From NCBI RefSeq assembly GCF_003466125.1, contig NZ_QSOC01000005.1, positions 153,030 to 217,029 of the forward strand: a stretch of 64,000 nucleotides of DNA, in the 5' to 3' direction. The stretch is from Collinsella sp. TM10-22. GTDB taxonomy: Bacteria > Actinomycetota > Coriobacteriia > Coriobacteriales > Coriobacteriaceae. Position numbers and translations under genes: made by a program. This document shows, piece after piece, positions 19,258-30,350 of this stretch (within the stretch, counting starts at the first letter, position 1; the number at the start of each line of letters is the position of its first letter). The notes under the pieces are model-generated. The model was not told the DNA's origin, searched no databases, and saw nothing but the letters and a program-made list of their open reading frames with translations.

Positions 19258-19307
19258 TCGCGCTGGCTTGTCCCAGTACGATTGAGCTCATTTCTTTGGA
19301 GGCCGAT

Positions 19308-19970
19308 ATGTCCGAAAAGAGTGCCCTGTTCATGGCGCGCACGACGCGCTTCCACGAGTTTGCCCGCAGCTTGACGACCACCCTGGGTGTCGAGGTGAGC
19401 CTGGCCACCCCCGATTCGCCGACTGCGGCGCACGACTTTGACCTGCTGATCCTCGATTCTGATGGCATCCGCAGCGACCGCATCGATCAGATTGCCAAGT
19501 GGCTTGACGACCGCGGTGGCGTTCCCATGTTGGTGATCGTCGACGACGAGGCGCTCGGCACCCTGCGCCTGCCCAATCACGCGCATGCCGACTTTGTATG
19601 CCCCACGGCGACGCCCAACGAGCTCAAGGCTCGTGCGCAGCGCCTGATGGGCGAGGAGGAGACCGTCACCGCCGACGATGTACTCAACATCGACAACCTC
19701 GAGATCAACCTGGCTACCTACCAGGTGACGCTCGATAACGAGCCCATCGACCTGACGCTGATGGAGTACTCGCTGCTGAGCTTTTTGGCCACGCACCCCA
19801 ACCGCGCCTACAGCCGCGAGGTGCTGCTGCACCGCGTGTGGGGCTTTGAGTACTGCGGCGGTACGCGTACCGTCGACGTGCATATCCGACGCATCCGCTC
19901 CAAGGTGGGCCCGCAGATCGCGGCACACATCACCACCGTCCGCGGCGTGGGCTATCTGTTTAAGGACTAG
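19308..19970 (+). CDS. GlnR-like orphan response regulator
   Basis: 220 residues. An atypical receiver domain keeps an Asp in 'LLILDSDG' but lacks the N-terminal acidic pair, as in actinobacterial GlnR. The C-terminal winged helix ('LTLMEYSLLSFLATHPNRAY', 'VWGFEYCGGTRTVDVHIRR', 'TTVRGVGYLF') closely resembles GlnR. No sensor kinase is adjacent. GlnR controls nitrogen assimilation, which fits the glutamine-synthetase-like gene immediately upstream, probably in the same transcript. TTTGGAGG precedes the chosen ATG. Other OmpR-type orphan regulators cannot be excluded. Confidence 0.8.
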   Translation: MSEKSALFMARTTRFHEFARSLTTTLGVEVSLATPDSPTAAHDFDLLILDSDGIRSDRIDQIAKWLDDRGGVPMLVIVDDEALGTLRLPNHAHADFVCPTATPNELKARAQRLMGEEETVTADDVLNIDNLEINLATYQVTLDNEPIDLTLMEYSLLSFLATHPNRAYSREVLLHRVWGFEYCGGTRTVDVHIRRIRSKVGPQIAAHITTVRGVGYLFKD

Positions 19971-19974
19971 ATTT

Positions 19975-20007
19975 CCACCACAAAGGGGACAGGCGCCTTT
20001 GTGGTGG
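19975..20007. repeat. CCACCACAAAGG hairpin repeat, copy 1
   Basis: Perfect 12-bp arms at 19975-19986 and 19996-20007 around GGACAGGCG, starting four bases after the GlnR-like stop. Member of a family found seven times in the window. Confidence 0.85.
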
Positions 20008-20125
20008 CTTTGCCACAGGTGGGGGTCCCTTTCGGGTCTGCAACAGAACTTAAACCTTCCTAAAAGATTTCGTTCTCATACACGTTCGCCCACATATTGG
20101 GGTACAACTCAACGTGAACAATGAT

Positions 20126-20155
20126 GGCCCGCCACATGTTTGGCGGGCCTTTGGT
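20126..20155 (+). terminator. Terminator between the GlnR-like gene and htrA
   Basis: Stem GGCCCGCCA (20126-20134) / TGGCGGGCC (20141-20149) followed by TTTGGTTATTT. It ends only about 25 bases before the htrA start, so it could alternatively attenuate htrA. Confidence 0.75.
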
Positions 20156-20177
20156 TATTTGACGAAAGGATTGCAGC

Positions 20178-21635
20178 ATGAACGAGAACGATCCCCAGCG
20201 TCCCCAGGATGCGGGCAACGCCGGCGAGACTCAGCAGCAGCCGCGCGTACAGGTGGAGTCGACGCCTGCCGACGGCAACAACATTCCCTACGTGCAGGCC
20301 TACGACACGCAGACCGGCAAGCCGCTGGGCGGCCAGCAGGTTGTAAACAAGCACACGGTGGTCAAGACCAAGACCAAAAAGCTGCCGATCTTTATTACGG
20401 CGCTTGCCGGTTGTGCCTGCGGAGCCTTGCTGGTCATCGCACTCATTATGAGTGGCACGCTCGATATTGGTGGCGGTAAGAATGCCGTGACGGCGGGTGC
20501 TTCGGGTTCATCGACGCAAAAGATCACCATCGACTCCGAGGACACCACGCTGGCCGAGGCCGTCTCTGCTAAGGCCCTGCCCTCCGTCGTTTCCATCGCC
20601 GCCACTTCGAGCGGTAGCCAGAATGGCTCGCTTTCGCAGTCTGCCGACGAGTCGGATAGCTCGGGCAGCGTCGGTTCGGGCGTGGTGCTCGATACCGAGA
20701 GCCACATCCTCACCAACAACCACGTGGTCGATGGTTACGACCAGTACGTGGTGACCATGGACGACGGCACCACCTATGAGGCCGAGTTCGTGGGCAACGA
20801 TGCCTCGAGCGACCTCGCCGTCATCAAGCTCAAGGATGCCGATGCCTCCAAGCTCACCCCGATCGAGATCGGCGACTCCTCCAAGCTCAACGTGGGCGAG
20901 TGGGTCATGGCTATCGGTTCGCCGTTTGGCAACGAGCAGTCTGTCTCCACGGGTATCGTGTCGGCGCTGTATCGCTCCACGGCCATGAGCTCTACCAGCG
21001 GCAATACCATCTATGCCAACATGATTCAGACCGACGCCGCTATCAACCCGGGCAACTCCGGCGGCGCGCTCGTCAACGACAATGGTGAGCTTGTGGGTAT
21101 CAACTCGCTCATCGAGAGCTATTCGGGCTCCAGCTCGGGCGTGGGCTTTGCCATTCCGGTCAACTATGTCAAGAACATTGCCGACCAGATCATCGACGGC
21201 AAGACGCCGGTGCATCCGTACATGGGCGCTACGCTTTCGAGCGTCAACGCGCTCAACGCCCGCACCAACAAGCTGAGCACCGATAGCGGCGCGTATGTGG
21301 CGAGCGTCGTTGAGGATGGTCCTGCTGCCAAGGCCGGCATTCAGGAGGGCGATGTCATCACCAAGCTGGGCGACGACGAGATCACGAGCGCCGATGGCCT
21401 GATCATCGCACTGCGCAGCCACGAGGTGGGCGAGAAGGTCGAGATCACGCTCATGCGCGGCAAGGAAGAGAAGAAGGTCACGGTTGAACTGGGCTCCGAC
21501 GAGGAGCTGCAGAACCAGCAGCAGGACGACAGCGCGACCGACACCGGCAACGGCGGTATTACCGACGAACAGCTGCGCCAGTACCTGGAGGAGCTGCTAG
21601 GCCAGCAGGGCCAGGGCTACGGTCAGGGTTACTAA
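20178..21635 (+). CDS. HtrA/DegP-like serine protease
   Basis: 485 residues. A disordered N-terminus (1-65) and one membrane helix (~70-93) anchor it facing outside. The trypsin-like domain has catalytic His182 ('TNNHVVDGY'), Asp212 ('SSDLAVIKL') and Ser294 ('NPGNSGGAL'). A PDZ domain (~375-470) follows, then a Gln/Gly-rich tail. Such membrane-anchored proteases degrade misfolded exported proteins. The ribosome site GAAAGGA precedes the ATG. It is followed by a strong terminator, making it monocistronic. Confidence 0.94.
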   Translation: MNENDPQRPQDAGNAGETQQQPRVQVESTPADGNNIPYVQAYDTQTGKPLGGQQVVNKHTVVKTKTKKLPIFITALAGCACGALLVIALIMSGTLDIGGGKNAVTAGASGSSTQKITIDSEDTTLAEAVSAKALPSVVSIAATSSGSQNGSLSQSADESDSSGSVGSGVVLDTESHILTNNHVVDGYDQYVVTMDDGTTYEAEFVGNDASSDLAVIKLKDADASKLTPIEIGDSSKLNVGEWVMAIGSPFGNEQSVSTGIVSALYRSTAMSSTSGNTIYANMIQTDAAINPGNSGGALVNDNGELVGINSLIESYSGSSSGVGFAIPVNYVKNIADQIIDGKTPVHPYMGATLSSVNALNARTNKLSTDSGAYVASVVEDGPAAKAGIQEGDVITKLGDDEITSADGLIIALRSHEVGEKVEITLMRGKEEKKVTVELGSDEELQNQQQDDSATDTGNGGITDEQLRQYLEELLGQQGQGYGQGY

Positions 21636-21661
21636 CGAGCCACTCCACACATATCGAAGCC

Positions 21662-21704
21662 AGAGGGGGCTGTCCCGCCAACGCGGGGCAGCCCCCTCTT
21701 TTCG
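21662..21704 (+). terminator. Terminator of the htrA-like gene
   Basis: A long GC-rich stem (AGAGGGGGCTG... pairing with ...CAGCCCCCTCT) ends at about 21699 and is followed by TTTT. Confidence 0.9.
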
Positions 21705-21773
21705 CGATGATCCCTTGGGGACGGAGGAAAACGGAGCACTTGTGGCTGGCAAGAGGCTTGGTTCGGAATGGCC

Positions 21774-21976
21774 TGGACAGTTAGTTCAGAAACGTATAAA
21801 TCTGGGGCAGCTTGGGATGCGTTTTGAGCAATTTTTGATTGGGATGGGGCTTGAATGGGTGTTTGGGAGGGAGAGCGGGACGTTTACATGGTCTCAGGGA
21901 GCCCAAATTTGTTGAAACAGGGGTGTTCGTGCCTGATCCAGCTCTAGGATTTATACGTTTCTGAACTAACTGTCCA
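21774..21976. repeat. 203-bp non-coding element with perfect 29-bp inverted ends
   Basis: The arms 21774-21802 (TGGACAGTTAGTTCAGAAAC...) and 21948-21976 are perfect reverse complements over 29 bp. The 145-bp interior has no convincing coding frame. It fills the centre of the 449-bp gap between htrA and ligA. No target duplication is evident. Confidence 0.85.
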
Positions 21977-22051
21977 CCCCAGTCTGGCGGCTGCCGATTC
22001 GGTGCGGTTCGAGACCGCTATTCGGCCTCATTGCGACCGGTGGTACTCTAG

Positions 22052-24313
<2,262 letters not shown>

Positions 24314-24346
24314 GGCGCCGATAGCCAAATTAATCAAATTGAAGAG

Positions 24347-24383
24347 CCTCCCGGATGGTCCGATGCTATCCGGGAGGTTTTTA
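24347..24383. terminator. Shared bidirectional terminator, ligA / merR
   Basis: Stem CCTCCCGGAT / ATCCGGGAGG (24347-24356, 24368-24377) with TTTTTA after it on the plus strand. It lies between the convergent ligA and merR stops. Confidence 0.9.
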
Positions 24384-25229
24384 TTCGGCCGCAGTAACGG
24401 GCACCGTGATCTGCGTCACGTAGGTTGCTGGGTCGTCGCTGATAATGTCATCGATCAAGGCGATCTCGCGCGAGGAGCCGGCGGGTACTATGCCGTGCTC
24501 GTGCATATAGCCGAGCAACCGCTCGTAGCGTGGGGCTGCTTGCCCGTGCGTGCCGCGGAAGCTTATGGTCAGGCAGTGCGCGGCAGGTCGCGTCTCAACG
24601 TCACCCAAGTAATCATCGGTGTCATCGAGCAGCAGAAAGACCTCGTCGTAGCCATCAAAATCACCGGCGGCGAGGCGCTCGGCGCCAATCCCGACGCCCA
24701 AGTTGCCCAGAAAGACAAAGGTCTCGTGCTGCCCCTTCTGCAGTTGACGAATCTGCCACTCCAGCGCATAGGCGTCGGTGGGGTTGACGCGTTCGCGCAG
24801 CACGGCGCAGCGAAGCTCGGGTGCATCGATTGCGCAAATGGTATCGAGCTCGGTGTTCAAGGCATCGTGAAGCAGGGCAAGCCGGTTGTCAATCTTGCGC
24901 GACACGCGCTCTAGTTCGCGGCGCTTGCGTTCGATGAGCTCCTGCTGCTGAGCCAGCTGCCGCTGCATAAGGTTCACATCGCGCGTGGTCACAAACTCAC
25001 GGATTTGTGCGAGCGGCAAGTCGAGAACGCGCAGGTGGCTGATGGTGTTAAGGGTGGAGAGCTGCCGTGATCCGTAGTAGCGGTACCCGCTCGCCGGATC
25101 GATGTGCGCCGGGTCCAGCAAGCCCATCTGCTCGTAATGGCGCAGCGTGCCCACGCTCAGGTTAAACATGCGCGCCACTTCGCCAATGCGGAGCAGGCCC
25201 TCGGTATGTTCAGTTGGCGTGTCGGTCAT
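24381..25229 (-). CDS. MerR-family regulator with GyrI-like effector domain
   Basis: 282 residues. N-terminal winged helix with 'RIGEVARMFNLSVGTLRHY', a long dimerisation coiled coil (residues ~80-120), then a BmrR/GyrI-type ligand domain. These regulators respond to lipophilic drugs and activate efflux genes by untwisting a promoter with a 19-20 bp spacer. It is downstream of a MATE exporter in the same direction (74-bp gap), and exactly such a promoter lies upstream of that exporter. Confidence 0.9.
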   Translation of the reverse strand: MTDTPTEHTEGLLRIGEVARMFNLSVGTLRHYEQMGLLDPAHIDPASGYRYYGSRQLSTLNTISHLRVLDLPLAQIREFVTTRDVNLMQRQLAQQQELIERKRRELERVSRKIDNRLALLHDALNTELDTICAIDAPELRCAVLRERVNPTDAYALEWQIRQLQKGQHETFVFLGNLGVGIGAERLAAGDFDGYDEVFLLLDDTDDYLGDVETRPAAHCLTISFRGTHGQAAPRYERLLGYMHEHGIVPAGSSREIALIDDIISDDPATYVTQITVPVTAAE

Positions 25230-25303
25230 GGGACCGCTCCTTTCGGTGGGCGGGGGAACGCTGGGGCCATGCAGCGCGGCCGTCGTATGACACGAACGAG
25301 CCG

Positions 25304-26650
25304 CTACGCCATCAGCTTGTCAAAAGCTCCGCGACGGTTGAGTACGGTAAATGCCACCACGCAAATAATCACCGACAGAATCGACCCGCACGGCGAGGCG
25401 ATGCCCATGGGGAACAGCGTGTCGGAGTAGGCGTTCGACAGCAGCCACGCGCCGGGCACGCGAATGAGCACCACTGCCAGCACGTTGTGCGCAAAGCCGA
25501 TGTAGCTCTTGCCATACGCAGCGAAAAAACCGCTAAAGCAAATGTGGATGCCGGCAAAGATCGCGTCAAAAATATAACTGCGCATATAGCCGGTGCCGGC
25601 CGCAACGACCGCGGCGTCCTTGGCAAAAAAGCCGAGAAACGCCGGTGCCACCAGCCACATCAGCACCGTGATCAGGCAGCCATATATCACCGAGATGGTC
25701 ATGGCATCTTTGAGCACCTGACGCGCGCGGTCGCCCTTGCCCGCGCCGGCGTTTTGCGCCGTGAGCGCGCTGACGGTGGCGCCCATGGAACTCGGCACGA
25801 TAAACAAAAAACTGATCATCTTTTCGACCAAGCCCACGGCGGCGGCGTCGACGAGCCCTCGGTGGTTGGCGATGACGGTGATGAACATAAACGCCACCTG
25901 GATGCAGCCGTCCTGCACGGCCACGGGCACGCCGATCTTAAGGATGCTGCTGAGCACCTCGGGCTGGGGACGCAGGTCGCTGCGCTTGAGGTGAATGTGC
26001 GTGCGGCGGCTCTTGAGCCACACGAGCGCGAGGGCAACGCTTGCCGTCTGGGCGGTTACCGTGCCGAGTGCCGCGCCCACGGGGCCGAGTCCCATGTGGC
26101 CGATAAACAAAAAATCGAGCGCGATGTTGATGATGCACGCCACGCCGATCACGTACATGGGCGAGCGCGAATCGCCCAGGCCGCGAAAGATGGCCGAGAG
26201 GATGTTGTACGCGGCGATAAACGGAATGCCGACAAAGCAGATGCGCAGGTAGGCAGCGGTGCCTTCGACCGCCTCGGCCGGCGTGCCAATGAGCGCCACG
26301 ATCTGCGGGCACAGCGCAAACAAGACGGCGGCCAGCACCACCGAGACGCCCATAAAGAGCGTGATGGTGTTGCCGATGGCGGCCTCGGCGCGGTCAAAGC
26401 GGCGCGAACCCACGGCGTGGCCGACGATGACTGTCGTTCCCATGGCCAGGCCCACGAGCGTCACGGTAATGATATAGAGCGTCTGCGCGCCATTGCCCAC
26501 GGCGGTGATGCCGGCCGCGCCGCTAAACTGTCCCATCATGTACAGGTCGGCCATGCCGTAGAGCATCTGCAAAAAGTACGAGAGCATATAGGGCAGGGCA
26601 AAGACCGCAATGGTCTTAAGGACATTGCCGCGTGTGAGGTCGTGTTCCAT
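25304..26650 (-). CDS. MATE-family multidrug efflux transporter
   Basis: 448 residues with twelve predicted membrane helices in two homologous halves ('LPYMLSYFLQMLYGMADLYM' near the N-terminus is typical). MATE pumps export cationic drugs using a Na+ or H+ gradient. First gene of the MATE-merR operon. Its promoter region holds a MerR-type operator, so induction by its own substrates through the downstream regulator is likely. Confidence 0.93.
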   Translation of the reverse strand: MEHDLTRGNVLKTIAVFALPYMLSYFLQMLYGMADLYMMGQFSGAAGITAVGNGAQTLYIITVTLVGLAMGTTVIVGHAVGSRRFDRAEAAIGNTITLFMGVSVVLAAVLFALCPQIVALIGTPAEAVEGTAAYLRICFVGIPFIAAYNILSAIFRGLGDSRSPMYVIGVACIINIALDFLFIGHMGLGPVGAALGTVTAQTASVALALVWLKSRRTHIHLKRSDLRPQPEVLSSILKIGVPVAVQDGCIQVAFMFITVIANHRGLVDAAAVGLVEKMISFLFIVPSSMGATVSALTAQNAGAGKGDRARQVLKDAMTISVIYGCLITVLMWLVAPAFLGFFAKDAAVVAAGTGYMRSYIFDAIFAGIHICFSGFFAAYGKSYIGFAHNVLAVVLIRVPGAWLLSNAYSDTLFPMGIASPCGSILSVIICVVAFTVLNRRGAFDKLMA

Positions 26651-26692
26651 GGGCGGGGCACTTTCTGGCTTGGGTCGTTTAGCTACCAGTGT

Positions 26693-26723
26693 AGTGAAAA
26701 CCCTACAACGAGTGTAGAGTCAA
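26693..26723 (-). promoter_or_regulatory. MerR-type promoter/operator of the MATE-merR operon
   Basis: On the minus strand: -35 TTGACT (26718-26723), a 19-bp spacer, -10 TTCACT (26693-26698). The spacer contains the perfect dyad CTACA-N5-TGTAG (26703-26717). A 19-bp spacer filled by a dyad is the hallmark of MerR-activated promoters. Confidence 0.7.
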
Positions 26724-26917
26724 GGTTTGAGTTGAGGACCGGGCGAAAAAGTTGCGTGCGTAGGCATTTCCAATTGAATGCAGGTGCGTTGAACCATGTC
26801 GAGTTCACGCTAGAAAACGCCATTTGCCCTGCGTCGTGTCGTACGCATGTCGACCTATTCTTCCCGTGCGGTACTATATTCCCTAAAGAATAAAGACCAG
26901 CGTGAGGGGAGGGCTGC

Positions 26918-27966
26918 GTGGACGGGCACGTGCAACATGACGGCTTTGGCCGCGATATCAACTACCTGCGCATTGCCGTTACCGACAAGTGCAATTTCCG
27001 CTGTATTTACTGCATGCCGGCCGAAGGCGTGGCGCCCCGCGTGCACGACGAGCTGCTCAGCGCCGAGGAAATCGCCCGCTTTGTGCGCCTGGTGGCGGGG
27101 GAGGCATTCGCCGCGTGCGCCTGACGGGTGGCGAGCCGCTGGTCGGCCGCCGTATCATCCCGCTCATTCGCGACATCCGCGCGATTCCGCAGATCGAGGA
27201 CATCTCGCTTACCACCAATGGCGCCCTGCTGCCCAAGCTGGCGCCGCAGCTCAAAGACGCCGGGCTTAACCGCGTCAACATTTCACTCGATACGCTCGAC
27301 CCGTGCTGTTTGAAGAGATCACCCGCTTGGGCCGGCTCGAGCAGACCATGGCCGGCATCGACGCGGCGCTGGCCTGGGGCTTTGAGCCCGTCAAGGTCAA
27401 CTGCGTTGTTGTGCGCAGGCTCAACCAAGATGTGGCGGCCCTCGCGCGCCTGACCGTCGACCGTCCCATTCACCTGCGCTTCATCGAATACATGCCCATC
27501 GGCGACGAGCGTACGAGCTCTCATTGCGCCGTGGACCCTCATGCGCCCACGCTCAATCCGGCGCTGTGGGATGCGAGCGACACCGTGCCGAGCGACGAGC
27601 TACGGGCGCGCGTCAATGCGGGGCCGCCACGGTGGGCCTGGGCGAGCTCGAGCCGCTCGACATCACCGACGCTCCTGCCGGCACGGGTCCCGCGCGCTAT
27701 TGGCGCTTTCCGGGTGCGGCGGGAACGGTCGGCTTTATCAGCGCCATGTCCAACCATTTTGCGCGAGCTGCAACCGCCTGCGCCTGACGGCCGACGGCAA
27801 CGTGCGTCCGTGCCTGTTCGGCGATGCCGAGTATTCGGTGCGTGAGGCGCTGCGCCGTGGTGATGATATGCAGGTGCTTTCGATTTGGCGCGATGCCGTG
27901 GCCCACAAACCGCAGGAACACGCGATAATTGAGGGCACGCAACGATTTATGTCCCAAATCGGAGGA
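26918..27966 (+). pseudogene. moaA: Frameshifted GTP 3',8-cyclase MoaA
   Basis: The reading frame begins at GTG 26918 (site GAGGGGAGGG) with the radical-SAM motif 'CNFRCIYC'. It must shift by -1 four times to restore MoaA: at the G-run 27097-27101, the C-run 27300-27302, the G-run 27620-27623 and the T-run 27757-27760. Each repaired segment is typical ('[10 protein letters not shown]', 'NISLDTLDP', '[12 protein letters not shown]', 'TVGFISAMS', 'CASCNRLRLTADG'), ending in the conserved Gly-Gly at 27961-27966, after which the expected stop is absent. MoaA starts molybdopterin synthesis from GTP. This is either a decaying gene or clustered homopolymer sequencing errors. Confidence 0.88.
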
Positions 27967-27973
27967 GGATCAT

Positions 27974-29275
27974 ATGGCCAAGAGCAGGTACGCCGATGCC
28001 ACCAAGGCCGCTCGCAGGGCCGCGATGTCTGCCCACAAAGTCACGGCTGCGGCGAATGCTGGCAACGCCGACGCGACCGCACAGCCGTCTGCCGGAGCTG
28101 CTGCCGAGCCCGCTCGCGACGCCCGCCGCGACGAGCTAACGCATGTGGATGCCAAGGGCGAGGTTCGTATGGTCGACGTGTCCGACAAGGCCGAGACCCA
28201 TCGCATCGCCATCGCCGAGGGCACCATCCTCATGCATCCCGAGACGCAGGCCATGGTGCTGCAGGATCGCGCCAAAAAGGGCGATGTGCTTGCCTGCGCG
28301 CGCGTAGCGGGCATCATGGCCATCAAGCGCACGAGTGACATCATCCCCATGTGCCATCCGCTGCTCGTTACCAAGAGTAAGTGCGATATCGAGCCTATCG
28401 CGCCGGCGGGGACGCCCGTCGAGGACGTGCCCGAGGGCTGGGCGCCGTCACGCGCAGACGGGCAGGTCGGCTTTCACGTGCTGGTCACAGCCGGTGTGAC
28501 GGGCAAGACCGGTATTGAGATGGAGGCCCTGACTGGCGTGAGCGCCGCGTGCCTGACCATCTACGACATGTGCAAGGCCGTCGACCGCGGCATGGAGATC
28601 GTCGACGTACGCCTGCTGCACAAGGAAGGCGGCCACTCGGGCGTGTGGGATCGCGCCGAGCGTCAGGCCGCTGCTGTTGAGTCCGTGACCGCCGACGGTG
28701 CCGCACCCGCGAGCGCATCCGTTGCCATCGCGTCCGCAGTTCCGGCCCCGGCCGTCCCCGCGATCGCATTTATCGGCTACCAGAACTCGGGCAAGACCAC
28801 GCTCGTCGAGAAGGTTATCGCCGAGCTCACCCGCCGCGGCCTGCGCGTGGGCTCGCTCAAGCATCACGGGCATCATGGCTTTGATATCGATGTTCCCGCT
28901 AAGGATACGTGGCGCCATCACCAGGCCGGATCCAAGCACGTGGGGCTCATCTGCGCCACGCGCTGGGCGGAGTATGCCGATACGCGCGAGGAGGACGAGA
29001 TGCCCGCGCGCGAGCTGCTGTTGCGCTACGGCGATGTTGACGTGGTGATCATCGAGGGCTACAAGACCGAGGGCTTCGACAACATCGTGGTCGCGCGCTC
29101 CGGCGTCGATCGCCTGCGCGGCAAGAGCTCGCTCGACCTGGTCGACGGCCGCACGCTGGCGCTCGCCTGCAACGAGGCCCTGGCGCGTCAGGCCTTCGAT
29201 GCGGGCTTTGCAACCCGAGCCATCAACATCAACGACGCCCGAGCCATCTGCGATCTCATCCAAGACCACCTTTAA
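27974..29275 (+). CDS. MoaC-MobB fusion for molybdenum cofactor synthesis
   Basis: 433 residues. After a low-complexity Ala-rich leader (1-48) comes MoaC (about 50-222: 'HVDAKGEVRMVDVSDK', 'MCHPLLVTK', 'EMEALTGVSAACLTIYDMCK'), which makes cyclic pyranopterin monophosphate with MoaA. An Ala/Pro linker leads to MobB (~245-433) with the P-loop 'GYQNSGKTTLVEK', which binds GTP in cofactor dinucleotide formation. The intact frame contrasts with moaA eight bases upstream. GGAGGAGGA precedes the ATG. Confidence 0.93.
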   Translation: MAKSRYADATKAARRAAMSAHKVTAAANAGNADATAQPSAGAAAEPARDARRDELTHVDAKGEVRMVDVSDKAETHRIAIAEGTILMHPETQAMVLQDRAKKGDVLACARVAGIMAIKRTSDIIPMCHPLLVTKSKCDIEPIAPAGTPVEDVPEGWAPSRADGQVGFHVLVTAGVTGKTGIEMEALTGVSAACLTIYDMCKAVDRGMEIVDVRLLHKEGGHSGVWDRAERQAAAVESVTADGAAPASASVAIASAVPAPAVPAIAFIGYQNSGKTTLVEKVIAELTRRGLRVGSLKHHGHHGFDIDVPAKDTWRHHQAGSKHVGLICATRWAEYADTREEDEMPARELLLRYGDVDVVIIEGYKTEGFDNIVVARSGVDRLRGKSSLDLVDGRTLALACNEALARQAFDAGFATRAININDARAICDLIQDHL

Positions 29276-29291
29276 GGCTTGACGCTGCGCC

Positions 29292-29376
29292 TGCCCCAAG
29301 CACCCCATCTCGCCCCTCAAGCCGTCGCTCGCGTACCAAAGTACGCGTCGCTCCTCTTTCGGGGCGACCTGGGGCA
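29292..29376. repeat. Large compound palindrome after moaC-mobB
   Basis: Nested complementary segments: TGCCCCA (29292-29298) with TGGGGCA (29370-29376), TCGCCCC with GGGGCGA, and GCGTAC-CAAA-GTACGC at the centre. It may terminate the mo operon or be a degenerate repeat; no T-tract follows. Confidence 0.5.
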
Positions 29377-29412
29377 CTTGGAACCGGCTCGCTGCGCTGC
29401 CATAACATGCCA

Positions 29413-29444
29413 AAAAGGGACAGGCATCTTTGTGGTGGTTTTTG
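29413..29444 (+). repeat. Degenerate CCACCACAAAGG-family repeat, copy 2
   Basis: AGGGACAGGCATCTTTGTGG and onward keeps the right arm and loop of the family, but the left arm is lost. It lies ahead of the promoter of the phosphoglycerate-mutase-like gene. Confidence 0.6.
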
Positions 29445-29517
29445 CAAAAAAGCTTTGACTTAAAGTTAGCTCAAGGTGTCATAATCGCTGACAAACGATT
29501 GCGATCACGGAGGCCTC

Positions 29518-30102
29518 ATGTCAAAACTGTACTTTATGCGTCACGGTCAAACGCTCTTTAACTTGCTTCGTCGCAAGCAGGGCTGGTGTGACTCGCCGCT
29601 CACCGAGCTGGGAATCGAGCAGGCTAAAACTGTCGGTGCGACCCTGCGAGGGCGTGGCCTTACGTTTGACCATGCGTACAGTTCGACGTCCGAGCGTGCG
29701 TGCGACACGCTTGAGCTTGCGTTCCCCGGTCAGCCTTACGAGCGCGTCAAGGGCCTTAAGGAGTGGAACTTTGGCAAATTTGAGGGCGCGAGCGAGGATT
29801 TGAATCCGCGCCTGCCGTACGGCGATTTTTACAAGCAGTATGACGGCGAGGGCGAAGTCGAGTTTCGCGAGCGTATGATGGCGACCATCACCGAGTTCAT
29901 GCAGCGCCCTGGACATGAGAGCGTGTTGTGCGTGAGCCATGGCGCCGCAGCGGCTCAGGTCATGCGCGGCGTGGGCGTGGAGCCGCTCAAGATGAAGCAC
30001 CGCATTGGCAACTGCTGTGTGCTCGAACTCGACTTTGATGCTACTACCGGCACATTTGCTCTTGCAGATTTGTACAACCCCTACGGCACCCCGCGCGAGT
30101 AA
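29518..30102 (+). CDS. Histidine phosphatase / phosphoglycerate-mutase-like protein
   Basis: 194 residues. The catalytic 'MRHGQT' motif with phospho-His is at residues 7-12, and the second catalytic His is in 'VLCVSHGAAA'. Family members include cofactor-dependent phosphoglycerate mutase and many small-molecule phosphatases; at 194 residues it fits the broad-specificity phosphatase branch better than glycolytic GpmA (~230-250). GGAGG precedes the ATG, and a plausible promoter (TTGACT at 29455, CATAAT about 19 bases later) lies upstream. Confidence 0.88.
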   Translation: MSKLYFMRHGQTLFNLLRRKQGWCDSPLTELGIEQAKTVGATLRGRGLTFDHAYSSTSERACDTLELAFPGQPYERVKGLKEWNFGKFEGASEDLNPRLPYGDFYKQYDGEGEVEFRERMMATITEFMQRPGHESVLCVSHGAAAAQVMRGVGVEPLKMKHRIGNCCVLELDFDATTGTFALADLYNPYGTPRE

Positions 30103-30118
30103 CATCGGGGCATCAGCC

Positions 30119-30159
30119 AAAACCACCACAAAGGGGCCAGGCACCTTTGTGGTGGTTTT
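30119..30159. repeat. CCACCACAAAGG hairpin repeat, copy 3
   Basis: The best-formed member: perfect 16-bp arms (30119-30134, 30144-30159) around GGCCAGGCA, starting 17 bases after the phosphatase stop. Confidence 0.9.
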
Positions 30160-30350
30160 GCCGTTTACAGGCGATTTCCTACCGTTCAGCGGACTTTCGC
30201 ACCAATGGGGCTTACGCTGCATGCAAGTTTCATCCTACAATCGCCCACGTGCTCACAAGTTTGTTACTCCTCGGGAGGCATCACTTGCGCATAATAGAAG
30301 ACGAGGAATATCGCCCCGTCGTCTAGCGCCGATGTCCGAGGAGTTTTTTC

